This document shows positions 27,722-37,736 of a stretch of DNA of 64,000 nt, one piece after another (the first letter of the stretch is position 1; each line of letters starts with the position of its first letter). Both the position numbers and the translations under genes were made by a program. Source of the stretch: Tessaracoccus sp. OS52 (GTDB taxonomy: Bacteria > Actinomycetota > Actinomycetes > Propionibacteriales > Propionibacteriaceae); the NCBI RefSeq assembly GCF_020687685.1, contig NZ_JAJEWM010000001.1:1612001-1676000 (forward strand), in the 5' to 3' direction. The notes beneath the pieces were generated by a model. That model was not told the DNA's origin. It made no database searches and saw only the letters and a list, made by a program, of their open reading frames with translations.

Positions 27722-29008
27722 TCAGAACAGCTGGATGGGGCTGATGATGTCGGCCAGGATGAGGACGACTCCGCCCAGCAGGAGGAACCCGCCCACGGCG
27801 TAGACCACCGGGAGCAGCTTCGCCGTATCGGCCGGCGGTGGCGTCGGCTTGCGCCTGAGGTTTGCCCAGGCACGCCGCACACCGTCGTAGAGCGCGGCGG
27901 CGATGTGTCCGCCGTCCAGCGGCGGCAGGGGAACCAGGTTGAGCAGTGCGACGAAGAGGTTGACGCTGCCAAGCAGCGAGAACCAGCTCGCGGCGCGGTC
28001 TGCAACCGGGATGTCGGCGGCGGTTCCGATCTCACCGGCCACGCGGCTCGCGCCGACGACCGAGATCGGGCTGTTGATGTCGCGCGGTTGCCCGGTGACG
28101 AGATCGGCGGCGACGTTGTAGACCCGCACCGGGAAACTGGCGAGGGCGACCGCGGACATCTTGGTCATGTCCCACATCTGGGCGACGGTCTCGACGGGAC
28201 CGGTGCGCGTCAACTCGTTGCCCGGCGACACCCCCAGGAACCCCGCTTCCACATACTTGGTCGGGTCGAGCCGGTCCGGCACATGGTGCAGGACGGTACG
28301 CACCGTGGGGAGCGTGAGCTGCTGCCCGTCCCGCTCCACCACCACGGTGGCCTCGCCGTCGCGGTTGGCTCGGATCAGGTCGCCCATCTGCCGCCAGTTC
28401 GTCAGCGGGTGGCCGTTGAACGAGACCAGGGTGTCTCCCACTTCGACGCCCGCTTCCGCAGCGGGTGTGGGCGGGTCGGACTCGAGGCACTCGGCCGGTT
28501 CCCGATCCCTTGGGATGACACAGTCACTGACGGCGGCCACCTCAAGGGTGGGCTGGTAGGTGCCGTGCAGTGCGTTGATCCCGAAGAAGATTCCGAAGGC
28601 GAGGACGACGTTCATCGCCGGGCCGCCGAACATCACGATCAGGCGCTGCCAGACCGGCTTCTGGTAGAGCAACCGGCCGTCGTCGGCGGGGGTGATCTCC
28701 TCGTACTCGTAGCTGCGGGCCTGGTCCGCGAGCCGGGTGAGCCAACCCTTGGGCCTGTCGCTGTGCCTTTCGGGTGGGTACATCCCGATCAGCCTCACGT
28801 AGCCGCCAAGCGGAATGGCCTTGACGCCGTACTCTGTCTCCCCCGACCTGCGCGACCACAGCGTCCGGCCGAAGCCGACGAAGTACTGGGTGACCTTCAC
28901 CCCGAAGATCTTGGCCGGGACCAGGTGCCCGACCTCGTGCAGTGCGATCGACGCCATGATCAGCGCGAAGAACAGAACGGCGAGCCCGATGGTGGCCACG
29001 GCGGTCAT
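27722..29008 (-). CDS. rseP: Site-2 protease family zinc metalloprotease (RseP/RasP-like)
   Basis: 428 aa; ATG at 29008 overlapping the dxr stop (ATGA). Intramembrane M50 protease. The zinc motif HEVGH is in the first transmembrane segment (about residue 22), a PDZ-type region lies around 180-270 (AGVEVGDTLVSFNGHPL), and the C-terminal segment contains the second conserved motif NLVPLPPLDGGHI near 370. Such enzymes cleave anti-sigma factors or signal-peptide remnants. The dxr-rseP-ispG order is conserved in actinobacteria. Confidence 0.93.
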   Translation of the reverse strand: MTAVATIGLAVLFFALIMASIALHEVGHLVPAKIFGVKVTQYFVGFGRTLWSRRSGETEYGVKAIPLGGYVRLIGMYPPERHSDRPKGWLTRLADQARSYEYEEITPADDGRLLYQKPVWQRLIVMFGGPAMNVVLAFGIFFGINALHGTYQPTLEVAAVSDCVIPRDREPAECLESDPPTPAAEAGVEVGDTLVSFNGHPLTNWRQMGDLIRANRDGEATVVVERDGQQLTLPTVRTVLHHVPDRLDPTKYVEAGFLGVSPGNELTRTGPVETVAQMWDMTKMSAVALASFPVRVYNVAADLVTGQPRDINSPISVVGASRVAGEIGTAADIPVADRAASWFSLLGSVNLFVALLNLVPLPPLDGGHIAAALYDGVRRAWANLRRKPTPPPADTAKLLPVVYAVGGFLLLGGVVLILADIISPIQLF

Positions 29009-30207
29009 GCGCGGGCCTCCACCAGTTCGGCGGCGCGGGTCCGGCCCCACGCATCAGCGGCGAGGACGTCGTCGACGGTGAGTGCGTCGTCGCCGACGAG
29101 ACCGCCGGCCAGGTGCTCATCGAGGCACTCGGCGATGACGTCGACGATCTCCGGGAACGCGAGCCGACCGTCGCAGAAGGCGTCGACACAGGCCTCATTG
29201 GCGGCGTTGTAGACCGCAGGAGCGGTGCCCGAGGCCTTGCCCGCGCGCCGAGCCAGCTCCACGGCGGGGAAGGTCTCGGAGTCGAGCGGCTCGAAGGTCC
29301 AAGTGGCGGCGGTGGTCCAGTCGCAGGGGCTGGCGACGTCGGCGAGGCGGTCGGGCCAGGTCAGCGCGAGGCCGATCGGCAGCCGCATGTCCGGCGGAGA
29401 GGCCTGGGCGATGGTGGAACCGTCGCAGAACTCAACCATCGAGTGGACGATCGACTGCGGATGGACGGTGACGACCACGTCATCCAGGTCCACGTCGTAG
29501 AGCAGCGCGGCCTCCAGCAACTCAAGGCCCTTGTTGACCAGGGTGGCGGAGTTGATGGTGATGACCCGGCCCATGTTCCAGGTCGGGTGCGCCATGGCGT
29601 CGGCCGGTTTGACGTCCGCGAGTTCCTCGCGGGTGCGTCCGCGGAAGGGGCCGCCCGAGGCGGTGAGGATGAGGCGACGGACCTCGTCGGCGCGACCGCT
29701 GCGCAGCGCCTGCGCGAAGGCGGAGTGCTCCGAGTCCACCGCGATGATCTGGCCCGGCGCAGCTGCTCCTGTAACCAGTTTGCCGCCGATGACGAGGGAC
29801 TCCTTGTTTGCGAGCGCCAGCCGAGTTCCGGCGGCCAGGCAGGCCAGCGTCGGGCGCAGTCCCGCGGCACCGGTGATGGCGTTGAGAACCAGATCACACT
29901 CGCTGCCGGCAAGTTCGGTCGCGGCGTCGGGGCCCAGGATCAGCCTGGGAAGTTCAAAGTCCCCGGTTGCCCAGCCGCGGCGAGCGGCCTCGGCGTAGAG
30001 CGCCTGCTGGAGGTCACGGGCCTTGCTGGCCTTCGCGAGAGCGACCACGCGCGGCGCGAACTCGACGACCTGTGCTGCCAGCACTTCGATGTTTCCTCCG
30101 GAGGCGGCCAGACCGACGACGTCGAACTCGCCACGTCGACCGGAGACCACGTCAAGGGTCTGGGTTCCGATTGAGCCGGTACTGCCGAGCAGGACGATTC
30201 TTCGCAC
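29005..30207 (-). CDS. dxr: 1-deoxy-D-xylulose 5-phosphate reductoisomerase
   Basis: 400 aa; GTG start at 30207. Second enzyme of the MEP pathway, NADPH-dependent. N-terminal VLLGSTGSIGTQTLDVV (residues 5-21) binds NADPH; the metal-binding and catalytic region shows AVDSEHSAFAQAL near 150 and LTASGGPFRG near 183, and WNMGRVITINSATLVNKGLELLEA-like sequence near 212. It begins a minus-strand string with rseP and ispG. The gene upstream on the same strand is an unrelated lipoprotein, 60 bp away. Confidence 0.96.
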   Translation of the reverse strand: MRRIVLLGSTGSIGTQTLDVVSGRRGEFDVVGLAASGGNIEVLAAQVVEFAPRVVALAKASKARDLQQALYAEAARRGWATGDFELPRLILGPDAATELAGSECDLVLNAITGAAGLRPTLACLAAGTRLALANKESLVIGGKLVTGAAAPGQIIAVDSEHSAFAQALRSGRADEVRRLILTASGGPFRGRTREELADVKPADAMAHPTWNMGRVITINSATLVNKGLELLEAALLYDVDLDDVVVTVHPQSIVHSMVEFCDGSTIAQASPPDMRLPIGLALTWPDRLADVASPCDWTTAATWTFEPLDSETFPAVELARRAGKASGTAPAVYNAANEACVDAFCDGRLAFPEIVDVIAECLDEHLAGGLVGDDALTVDDVLAADAWGRTRAAELVEARA

Positions 30208-30267
30208 CGCACAAGTCTCTCACGCATGACAAGGCGGGGGAGACCTGGCGCCCCCGGCCACAACGCG

Positions 30268-31140
30268 TCAGTTCAAGGCTTCCCCGGCCTTTTCCAGCAT
30301 CCGTCGGTGTTGATCGAGCACTCCCGCGAGCAGTTCCCCATTCCTCGCGACGAGCTCGTTCTGGATCTCGACGTCCACGGTCATGGCCCTGCCGGGGAAG
30401 TTGACATTGAGGGAGCATTCCAGTTCCTGAAGGGCCATCTGCTTCTTCTCCTCGGGAGGGGCAGCCTTTACGGATGCGCCCGCCTCATGGAGTTGCCTGA
30501 AGTCGTGCCCCGCCGCAGTCATGCAGTCCGCCCAGTCTGCTTCGGCGGCCTTGTACCCGGGATCCTCCTGCATCCGGATCCGTGCCTCCTCCAGCAGGCC
30601 GAGCGACGGCGTGAAGTACCCGAGTGGAATGTCTCCCCTGAGAGAATCCCACGACTCCTGCTCGCAGCCTCCTGGAGGGATCAGCTGGCCCTCACTGTCC
30701 TTCATGGTGCTGGCGTCCCCGGTTGCGGTCCGGCCAGTCATCACCTCCTCCGACAGGTCGGGGTGGGCCTCGTCGTCGCTGTCGGTCGGCAGCGGAGGAC
30801 TGTCGTATCCGTACCGGACGACCTCTTCCCGGTTGAGTAAGCCATACCGGCGACGGAGGTTGAAGTAGTCGCTGACGTCCTCCTCCCCAGGTCGGTCGGG
30901 GGGAAGCTCCAACCCGAATCTGGCAGCACACTCTGACTGGAGCTTGAACGCAGCCAGAATCATCAGTTCCATTTCCTCGTCCGAGGGGAGGTACTCCATG
31001 AGAGGAAGGTCCACCTGGCTGCTGGCCGTGACCATCACGGTGGGCACCTCCTCGCCCTGCGCGGAACAGGCTGCGGCGCCGAGCCCCAGCAGGATGACAG
31101 CCATCGCGGAACGGACTGACCTGACACCGATGTTCAACAT
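30268..31140 (-). CDS. Uncharacterised lipoprotein
   Basis: 290 aa; ATG at 31140 after AAGGAG. A signal peptide ends in the lipobox GAAAC (Cys about residue 25). The mature protein is acidic and mostly helical by composition, with four further cysteines: in SECAARF, GGCEQES, DWADCMTAAGHDF and LECSLN. The W-x-x-C-M-x3-G pattern recurs in small actinobacterial lipoproteins encoded beside secreted peptides and two-component systems, as recalled rather than searched. It follows the secreted protein gene at 31319 and the two-component genes on the same strand. Function unknown; a surface partner or protection role is speculation. Confidence 0.7.
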   Translation of the reverse strand: MLNIGVRSVRSAMAVILLGLGAAACSAQGEEVPTVMVTASSQVDLPLMEYLPSDEEMELMILAAFKLQSECAARFGLELPPDRPGEEDVSDYFNLRRRYGLLNREEVVRYGYDSPPLPTDSDDEAHPDLSEEVMTGRTATGDASTMKDSEGQLIPPGGCEQESWDSLRGDIPLGYFTPSLGLLEEARIRMQEDPGYKAAEADWADCMTAAGHDFRQLHEAGASVKAAPPEEKKQMALQELECSLNVNFPGRAMTVDVEIQNELVARNGELLAGVLDQHRRMLEKAGEALN

Positions 31141-31220
31141 GCATTCTCCTTGTGAGTCATTGGCTTCGCTCACGGTGCCGGCCCGCCACCATCGCGAGGT
31201 CGCCACCCGTCCCGGCCGGG

Positions 31221-31253
31221 CGTCAGCCATGCCCCGTCGGGGCATGGCTGACG
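31221..31253. terminator. Perfect 15-bp hairpin between secreted-protein and lipoprotein genes
   Basis: CGTCAGCCATGCCCC (31221-31235) and GGGGCATGGCTGACG (31239-31253) pair perfectly around a 3-nt loop. It lies 66 bp after the stop of the secreted protein gene and 80 bp before the lipoprotein start on the minus strand. There is no T-run. It may limit read-through from one gene to the other. Confidence 0.55.
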
Positions 31254-31318
31254 AGCGCTACCGCTCCTCGGCTCCTCCTGGCAACGAAGCCCAACGGTCG
31301 TGGACTGGCGAACCGGAC

Positions 31319-31756
31319 TCAGGAGAGCCTGAAGGAAGAAGTCCAGTCGTTCCAGCCGCGCGCATCGGGGTGGTTGTCCACGGCGCCCGCCATCCTGAAC
31401 CAGTTGGTCTGATACCCCTGGTAGTTCTCGAAGGAATGCAGCGCGACCTTGCAGTTGCCGTACGTGATGCCCCAGGAGATGCTGTTGTCCCATTCACCCA
31501 GACGCGGCTCCCGCCACTCAGCGCCCGTCCAGCCCTCCTTGTAGGAGGTGCAGTCCCTGCCACCGCTGACGGTGAGGACGTTTCCTGTGCCGTTCGAATG
31601 CTCCGTGAAGGTGGCCCAACGCACATAACCTCCATTGAAGCTGATGTGCCAGTCGTTGTTGGGCGAGGCCTCTGCCTGGGTAGGGGCAATGGCGGTGGCA
31701 CCCACCGCCAGCGCCGCGACGACGCCGGTGAGGATCCTGCGGATCGATTTCTTCAT
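31319..31756 (-). CDS. Small secreted protein, possibly beta-gamma-crystallin-like
   Basis: 145 aa; ATG at 31756 after GAGAGGAAA. A Sec signal peptide with basic start and cleavage after APTQAEA (about residue 30) yields a mature chain of about 115 aa rich in Trp, Gly, Asn and aromatic residues, with only two cysteines (RDCTSYK and GNCKVAL) that could form a disulfide. The C-terminal KVALHSFENYQGYQTNWF ... RGWNDWTSSFRLS resembles one Greek-key repeat of the beta-gamma-crystallin / peptidase-inhibitor I36 type (aromatic-x-NYQG ... W-N-D-x-x-S-S). The match is weak and by eye. It lies next to a two-component system. Confidence 0.65.
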   Translation of the reverse strand: MKKSIRRILTGVVAALAVGATAIAPTQAEASPNNDWHISFNGGYVRWATFTEHSNGTGNVLTVSGGRDCTSYKEGWTGAEWREPRLGEWDNSISWGITYGNCKVALHSFENYQGYQTNWFRMAGAVDNHPDARGWNDWTSSFRLS

Positions 31757-31913
31757 GTGTTTCCTCTCGCTGCGGGCACTCTCTGCGCCCATGACGAACT
31801 CAACCAATCCACGCGTGGCCGCGCATCGCCCGTTCAGGTAGGGGGTGGGGGGCGCGGATGACCACATCGGGTCACGCAATGCGCGCGCCGGCGGCCAAAC
31901 TGGGCGACGCCAG

Positions 31914-32579
31914 TCAACTCTGAATCAGGCCGGAACGCACTGCCCACATGACGGCCCCCAAGCGGTCGGGGGTACCCGTCTTGTTCATGACCGCCGCCAC
32001 GTGCCGCTTGACTGTGTCGGGCGCGATGCTCAGGCGTCTGGCTATCTGGTCATTCGTAAGCGATTGCGCCACGAGTTTCAGTACCTCTTCCTCACGCACC
32101 GTGAGCGGTGCGGGCAACGGATCCTGGGGAACCACAACCCGCCGTGAGTGGTGGCCCCCCACTGACGGCGAGTAGGGATGGAGACCGTGCGCGGCCGCGA
32201 TCAGGCCGGCAATGATCCGCTCCACCGGGTCCGTCTTGAGCAGGTACCCGACCGCCCCCGCGGACAGCGCAGAGCGTAGTGAATCGGAATCATCCATGGA
32301 CGTGAACATCACCACGTTCAACGGCCCGAAGGCATCCAACATGCGACGCGTCAGCTCGAATCCGTCAACACCGGGCATTCGCACGTCCACGGCAACGACA
32401 TGGGGATGCGACGCTTCCCTCCGCAGTTGGGCGAGCGCCTCTCGGGAATCCCCCGCCCACCTGACCTCCAGTCCCCGCTGTTCCAGTTGCAGGGAGAGGA
32501 GCCTGAGCATCAGGACGTCGTCGTCGACAAGGCCCACCGTGACAACCTCAGGCATGGGATCCGAGCAACCCTCTGTCAC
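31914..32579 (-). CDS. NarL/LuxR-family response regulator
   Basis: 221 aa; GTG at 32579 overlaps the kinase stop (GTGA). The receiver domain has the acidic pocket VDDD (18-21), phospho-acceptor Asp about 65 (VDVRMPGVDG), the switch Thr in MFTSM and the Lys in YLLKTDP. The C-terminal LuxR-type helix-turn-helix is LTVREEEVLKLVAQSLTNDQ onward to VKRHVAAVMNKTG (about 158-203). It is encoded with its kinase upstream and the secreted protein gene downstream, making the latter and the lipoprotein plausible targets. Confidence 0.93.
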   Translation of the reverse strand: MTEGCSDPMPEVVTVGLVDDDVLMLRLLSLQLEQRGLEVRWAGDSREALAQLRREASHPHVVAVDVRMPGVDGFELTRRMLDAFGPLNVVMFTSMDDSDSLRSALSAGAVGYLLKTDPVERIIAGLIAAAHGLHPYSPSVGGHHSRRVVVPQDPLPAPLTVREEEVLKLVAQSLTNDQIARRLSIAPDTVKRHVAAVMNKTGTPDRLGAVMWAVRSGLIQS

Positions 32580-33379
32580 ACTTCGTCTGCAAGACCGGAA
32601 CCCAGCGGCAGGACCACCCTCAGGCTGAAAACGCCCGCAGCGACGCGATGGTCCACCTCTCCGCCCAGCCGGCGCACGCGCCGTCGCATCTCAAGAAGTC
32701 CCAGCCCTGTGGATATCCGGTGGTCCACCTGTGCCCGGGGAAGTGCGTCGTTCTGCCAGCTCAGCACCAGCTGGTCACAGTCAGCGTAAAGCGTCAGGAA
32801 CACCCTGCTACGGGCGACGGCGTGCCTGCATATGTTGGACACTGATTCACACGCAACCCGCGACGCTTCAGCCTCGATCGACTCCGGTAGGTTCAGGCGT
32901 GCGGAGCCCGTTTGCAGGACGTCGAAGCCGGCCGAGCGCAGGGTCTGGATGGAGCGAGCCCATTCCCTCTCCAGACGGCTTCGCGACTTCTGCACTCGCC
33001 CGAGGGCGGTCGGGCAGCCCATGACCTCGCGCAGCTCGCTCACCCCAGCCTCACCGACCTCTATGAGCGCATCCAGGTGCCCGCTGAGCCATACGGGGAG
33101 GTCAGGGCGACGTCGCAGATCGCGAGCGATCATCAGCACCTGAGCCAGTCTTCCCGACCCCGAATCGTGCAGGACCTGCATGACGTCGCGCAACTGAGGT
33201 CGCCCATCAAGGTCCGCCAACGCCCGATCCGAGCGCCTGACCGAAAGCGCCACACGGTGAGTCACCCGGGCCCCAACGACCAACGAAATTGCTGCCAGCG
33301 CCACGAGACTTCGCCCGAGCCACCGTCGCTTGGACGACTCCGGCTGAAGCCCTACTGCGCGCGTCATGCCGGTAACCAT
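32576..33379 (-). CDS. Sensor histidine kinase, HisKA_3-like, degenerate ATP-binding region
   Basis: 267 aa from the ATG at 33379 (GGAG seven to ten bases upstream; ATG 33367 is an alternative). One N-terminal membrane segment (LGRSLVALAAISLVVGARV, about 21-39) and no extracellular sensor domain. The phospho-acceptor His about 71 lies in MQVLHDSGSGRLAQ. The HATPase half keeps the N-box (ACESVSNICRHA, about 177-188) and a G2-like STGLGLLEMRRRV, but the usual D-x-G-x-G of the G1 box is replaced by NDALP. It overlaps the response regulator by 4 nt. It may be a weak kinase or work mainly as a phosphatase; this is inference. Confidence 0.8.
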   Translation of the reverse strand: MVTGMTRAVGLQPESSKRRWLGRSLVALAAISLVVGARVTHRVALSVRRSDRALADLDGRPQLRDVMQVLHDSGSGRLAQVLMIARDLRRRPDLPVWLSGHLDALIEVGEAGVSELREVMGCPTALGRVQKSRSRLEREWARSIQTLRSAGFDVLQTGSARLNLPESIEAEASRVACESVSNICRHAVARSRVFLTLYADCDQLVLSWQNDALPRAQVDHRISTGLGLLEMRRRVRRLGGEVDHRVAAGVFSLRVVLPLGSGLADEV

Positions 33380-33440
33380 AGCTAGCGCTCCGGGCACTCC
33401 GAGGGGTCCTTTCCCGACTTTTCGACCCGGGTTCTGGCGG

Positions 33441-33455
33441 ATTGAATTGTTCAAT
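33441..33455. promoter_or_regulatory. Inverted repeat upstream of the histidine kinase gene
   Basis: ATTGAA-TTG-TTCAAT is a perfect 6-bp inverted repeat in an AT-richer patch, 62 bp before the kinase start. It could be an operator for autoregulation. It lies next to the gdhA terminator, so it may also just be part of that region's structure. Confidence 0.3.
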
Positions 33456-33463
33456 TTGAGCGC

Positions 33464-33508
33464 AAAAAGCGCCCGCCCCGCGGCGCCGAAGCACTGCGGG
33501 GCGAGCGC
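33464..33508 (-). terminator. gdhA: Rho-independent terminator of gdhA
   Basis: GCGCCCGCCCCGC (33469-33481) pairs with GCGGGGCGAGCGC (33496-33508) with one mismatch and a 14-nt loop. On the minus strand the stem is followed by TTTTT (33464-33468). It is the best canonical intrinsic terminator in the window. Confidence 0.85.
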
Positions 33509-33521
33509 CCGGGTCGTTGAC

Positions 33522-35282
<1,761 letters not shown>

Positions 35283-35345
35283 CGCCGGCCCTGGTCGGCA
35301 CCGCCGAGGGCTGTTGTGACGGGTCGGTCGGCCTCGATCTGACCA

Positions 35346-35727
35346 GCAGCCGGCTCGATTTACCAGCGTTGTTCACGGCCACCAGCCGTAGAGCGCTGGT
35401 GACGAGCGACAACGCTGGTCAACTGGTGGAAGCGCTGGTGAACCCGTGGGAGCGCTGGTGAACCGTGGGAACGCTTCGACGCGCGGCAGCCGGCTCGATT
35501 CACCAGCGTTGTTCACGGCCACCAGCCGTAGAGCGCTGGTGACGAGCGACAACGCTGGCCAACCGGCGGAAGCGCTGGTGAACGACCAACAACGCTGGTC
35601 AACCGTGGGAACGCTCGACGCGCGGCAGCCGGCTCGATTCACCAGCGTTGTTGACGGCCACCAGCCGTACAGCGCTGGTGACGAGCGACAACGCTGGTCA
35701 ACCCTTGGGAGCGCTGGTCAACCCCCA
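35346..35727. repeat. Tandem array of ~140-bp units with nested inverted repeats
   Basis: Three copies begin at 35346, 35486 and 35625 (140- and 139-bp spacing); the third is cut short near 35727. Each opens with GCAGCCGGCTCGATT, then ACCAGCGTTGT and, 36 bp later, ACAACGCTGGT, a perfect 11-bp inverted pair (35362-35372 and 35409-35419 in copy 1) enclosing an inner ACGGC-CACCA-GCCGT hairpin. The second half of each unit carries further CGCTGGT motifs followed by GAAC or CAAC. The array fills the gap between the small gene at 34980 and rlmN (35283-35742, 460 bp), with no convincing gene in it. Role unknown. Confidence 0.85.
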
Positions 35728-35742
35728 TGCTGGTGGTCCGTC

Positions 35743-36876
35743 TCAGCCGGAAGTCACGTCCTGCTGGGAGGCGGCGAGCTGGCCGCAGGCGCCGTCGATC
35801 TCGCTCCCCCGGGTGTCACGTAGGGTGACGGGGACGCCCCGTCGCTCCAGGGTGTGGATGAAGGCGCGTTCGTCCTCCTTGCGTGAAGCGGTCCACTTGG
35901 ATCCGGGCGTGGGATTCAGCGGGATCAGGTTCACGTGGACCCAGCCCCAGTCCCCGCGCCGCTTCAGTACGTCGGCGAGGAGGTTCGCGCGTGCCACCGA
36001 GTCGTTGATGTCGCGCATCATGGCGTACTCGATCGACACGCGGCGCTTGGTGCGCTGGGCGTAGCCCCACGCAGCGTCGACCACCTCGTCGACCTTCCAG
36101 CGGTTGTTGATCGGGACGATCTCGTCCCTGAGCTCGTCATCCGGGGCGTGCAGGGAGACCGCCAGGGTGAGCGGAAGGCCCTCCTCCGTGAGCTGGTGGA
36201 TCTGCGGGACGAGGCCGACGGTGGAGACCGTGATGCCGCGCGCGCTCATGCCGAAGCCACCCGGTGAGGGTTCGAGCAAGGTGCGGATGGCACCCATCAC
36301 AGCCTTGTAGTTGGCCAGCGGCTCCCCCATCCCCATGAAGACGATGTTGTTGAGCCTGCCCGTGGCCCCGGGCACCTCGCCCGCGGCGAGCATCCGGTTG
36401 GCCGCGAACGCCTGGATGGTGATCTCGGCCTGCGACAGGTTGCGCTTCAGGCCGCCCTGTCCCGTGGCGCAGAACGGACAGGCCATGCCGCAGCCGGCCT
36501 GCGACGAGATGCACAGCGTGGAGCGGTTGGGGTAGCGCATCAGGACGGACTCCAGCAGCGAGCCGTCGTGGAGCTTCCAGAGGGTCTTGACGGTGGCGCC
36601 CTTGTCCGCCGTTCGGCTGGTGACCTGCTCGAGCAGACGCGGGAAGAGCTGCTCGGCCAGTTCCTCCCGAATTGACGCAGGAACGTCGGTCCAGGCGGCA
36701 GGATCGTCGGAGAGATGGTCGAAGACGTGGCGGGAGATCTGCTCCGCACGGTACTTCGGCAGCCCGAGCTTCTCCGTGGTCTCCCGGCGCTCCTGATTCG
36801 TGAGGTCCAGCCAGTGGCGCGGTGGCTTGCCGCGCCGCGGCGCCTCGAAGACGAGCGGAAGAACAGTGGTCATCAT
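35743..36876 (-). CDS. rlmN: Dual-specificity 23S rRNA/tRNA adenine-C2 methyltransferase RlmN
   Basis: 377 aa. Radical SAM enzyme methylating A2503 of 23S rRNA and A37 of some tRNAs. The cluster motif C-x3-C-x2-C is CGMACPFC (about residues 129-136), preceded by [21 protein letters not shown] and the SAM-binding [12 protein letters not shown]-like region follow, and the C-terminal acceptor cysteine lies in EIDGACGQL. It starts inside the cdsA stop (ATGA). Confidence 0.95.
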   Translation of the reverse strand: MMTTVLPLVFEAPRRGKPPRHWLDLTNQERRETTEKLGLPKYRAEQISRHVFDHLSDDPAAWTDVPASIREELAEQLFPRLLEQVTSRTADKGATVKTLWKLHDGSLLESVLMRYPNRSTLCISSQAGCGMACPFCATGQGGLKRNLSQAEITIQAFAANRMLAAGEVPGATGRLNNIVFMGMGEPLANYKAVMGAIRTLLEPSPGGFGMSARGITVSTVGLVPQIHQLTEEGLPLTLAVSLHAPDDELRDEIVPINNRWKVDEVVDAAWGYAQRTKRRVSIEYAMMRDINDSVARANLLADVLKRRGDWGWVHVNLIPLNPTPGSKWTASRKEDERAFIHTLERRGVPVTLRDTRGSEIDGACGQLAASQQDVTSG

Positions 36877-37736
36877 GCCCCCAGAGCAAGGTTAAGGACG
36901 AGCCAGCCCACCGGGAACGCGACCAGCATCGAATCGAGCCTGTCCATCACCCCGCCATGGCCGGGCAGGAAGTTGGACATGTCCTTGATCCCGGCGTCAC
37001 GCTTGATGAGCGACTCGACAAGGTCTCCCAGAGTAGCCGCAAGCGCAACGGCGATCCCGAACAGGACTCCCACCCACCAGCTGGTCCGCAGCAGGAGCAG
37101 CGCACAGGCCACCCCCACCAGGACGCTGAACACCACGGACCCAAGCACGCCTTCCCACGTCTTGCTGGGACTGATGAGAGGCGCGAGCTTGTGCTTGCCA
37201 AGCTGGGAGCCGACGGCGTAGGCGCCGGTGTCGGCGGCCACCACGCAGAACACGATGGTCAGGATGCGGAACTCGCCGTTGGACTCCCCCATCAGCAGCG
37301 AGACGAACACGCCCATGAGTGGGATGTAGGCGACGATGAAGGCCGATCCGGCGGCGTCGCGGAGGAAACCCTCGGGGCCATGCCGGAGCCTGGCGGTGAA
37401 GCTGGCCAGCACGGTGGCGCCCAGGCAGGTGACGATGAAGGTAGAGGGTTGGATGACGTCGAACACCGCCACGAGCCAGCCACCGACGATACTGACGGCC
37501 GTGCCCACGACGATTGGGACGATGGCAGCGTGCATTCCCTTGCGCTCCAAGGCGTTGTGCACCTCAATGGAGGCCAGGCACAGGGCTGCGGCGACCAGTA
37601 GCACAAAGAACCAGTGCGCCCAGAGGAGCCCGACCGCCACAGCCACGAACAGCCCCACCCCGACGCCGATGGCGACCGGAAGGTTGCGGCCACTCGTCGG
37701 CGTCGAGGCGGGCTCGCTCGCAGCAGTGGTCGGCAT
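36873..37736 (-). CDS. cdsA: Phosphatidate cytidylyltransferase
   Basis: 287 aa, about eight transmembrane helices. Makes CDP-diacylglycerol from phosphatidate and CTP at the membrane. The family signature is present near the C-terminus: [20 protein letters not shown] followed by GVMDRLDS (about residues 240-268). An N-terminal Ser/Thr/Pro-rich stretch precedes the first helix. Its ATG shares a base with the frr stop (TGATG), and its own stop overlaps rlmN. Confidence 0.94.
   Translation of the reverse strand: MPTTAASEPASTPTSGRNLPVAIGVGVGLFVAVAVGLLWAHWFFVLLVAAALCLASIEVHNALERKGMHAAIVPIVVGTAVSIVGGWLVAVFDVIQPSTFIVTCLGATVLASFTARLRHGPEGFLRDAAGSAFIVAYIPLMGVFVSLLMGESNGEFRILTIVFCVVAADTGAYAVGSQLGKHKLAPLISPSKTWEGVLGSVVFSVLVGVACALLLLRTSWWVGVLFGIAVALAATLGDLVESLIKRDAGIKDMSNFLPGHGGVMDRLDSMLVAFPVGWLVLNLALGA

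Noticed and set aside
31319-31756. Lactococcin 972-like bacteriocin
   Set aside because: The neighbourhood is suggestive, but the mature sequence lacks the characteristic GTW-x-YG start and His/Ser-rich core, and no dedicated ABC exporter with many membrane helices is present.
35346-35727. CRISPR array
   Set aside because: Units are ~140 bp with internal inverted repeats and no short repeat/unique spacer pattern; no cas genes in the window.
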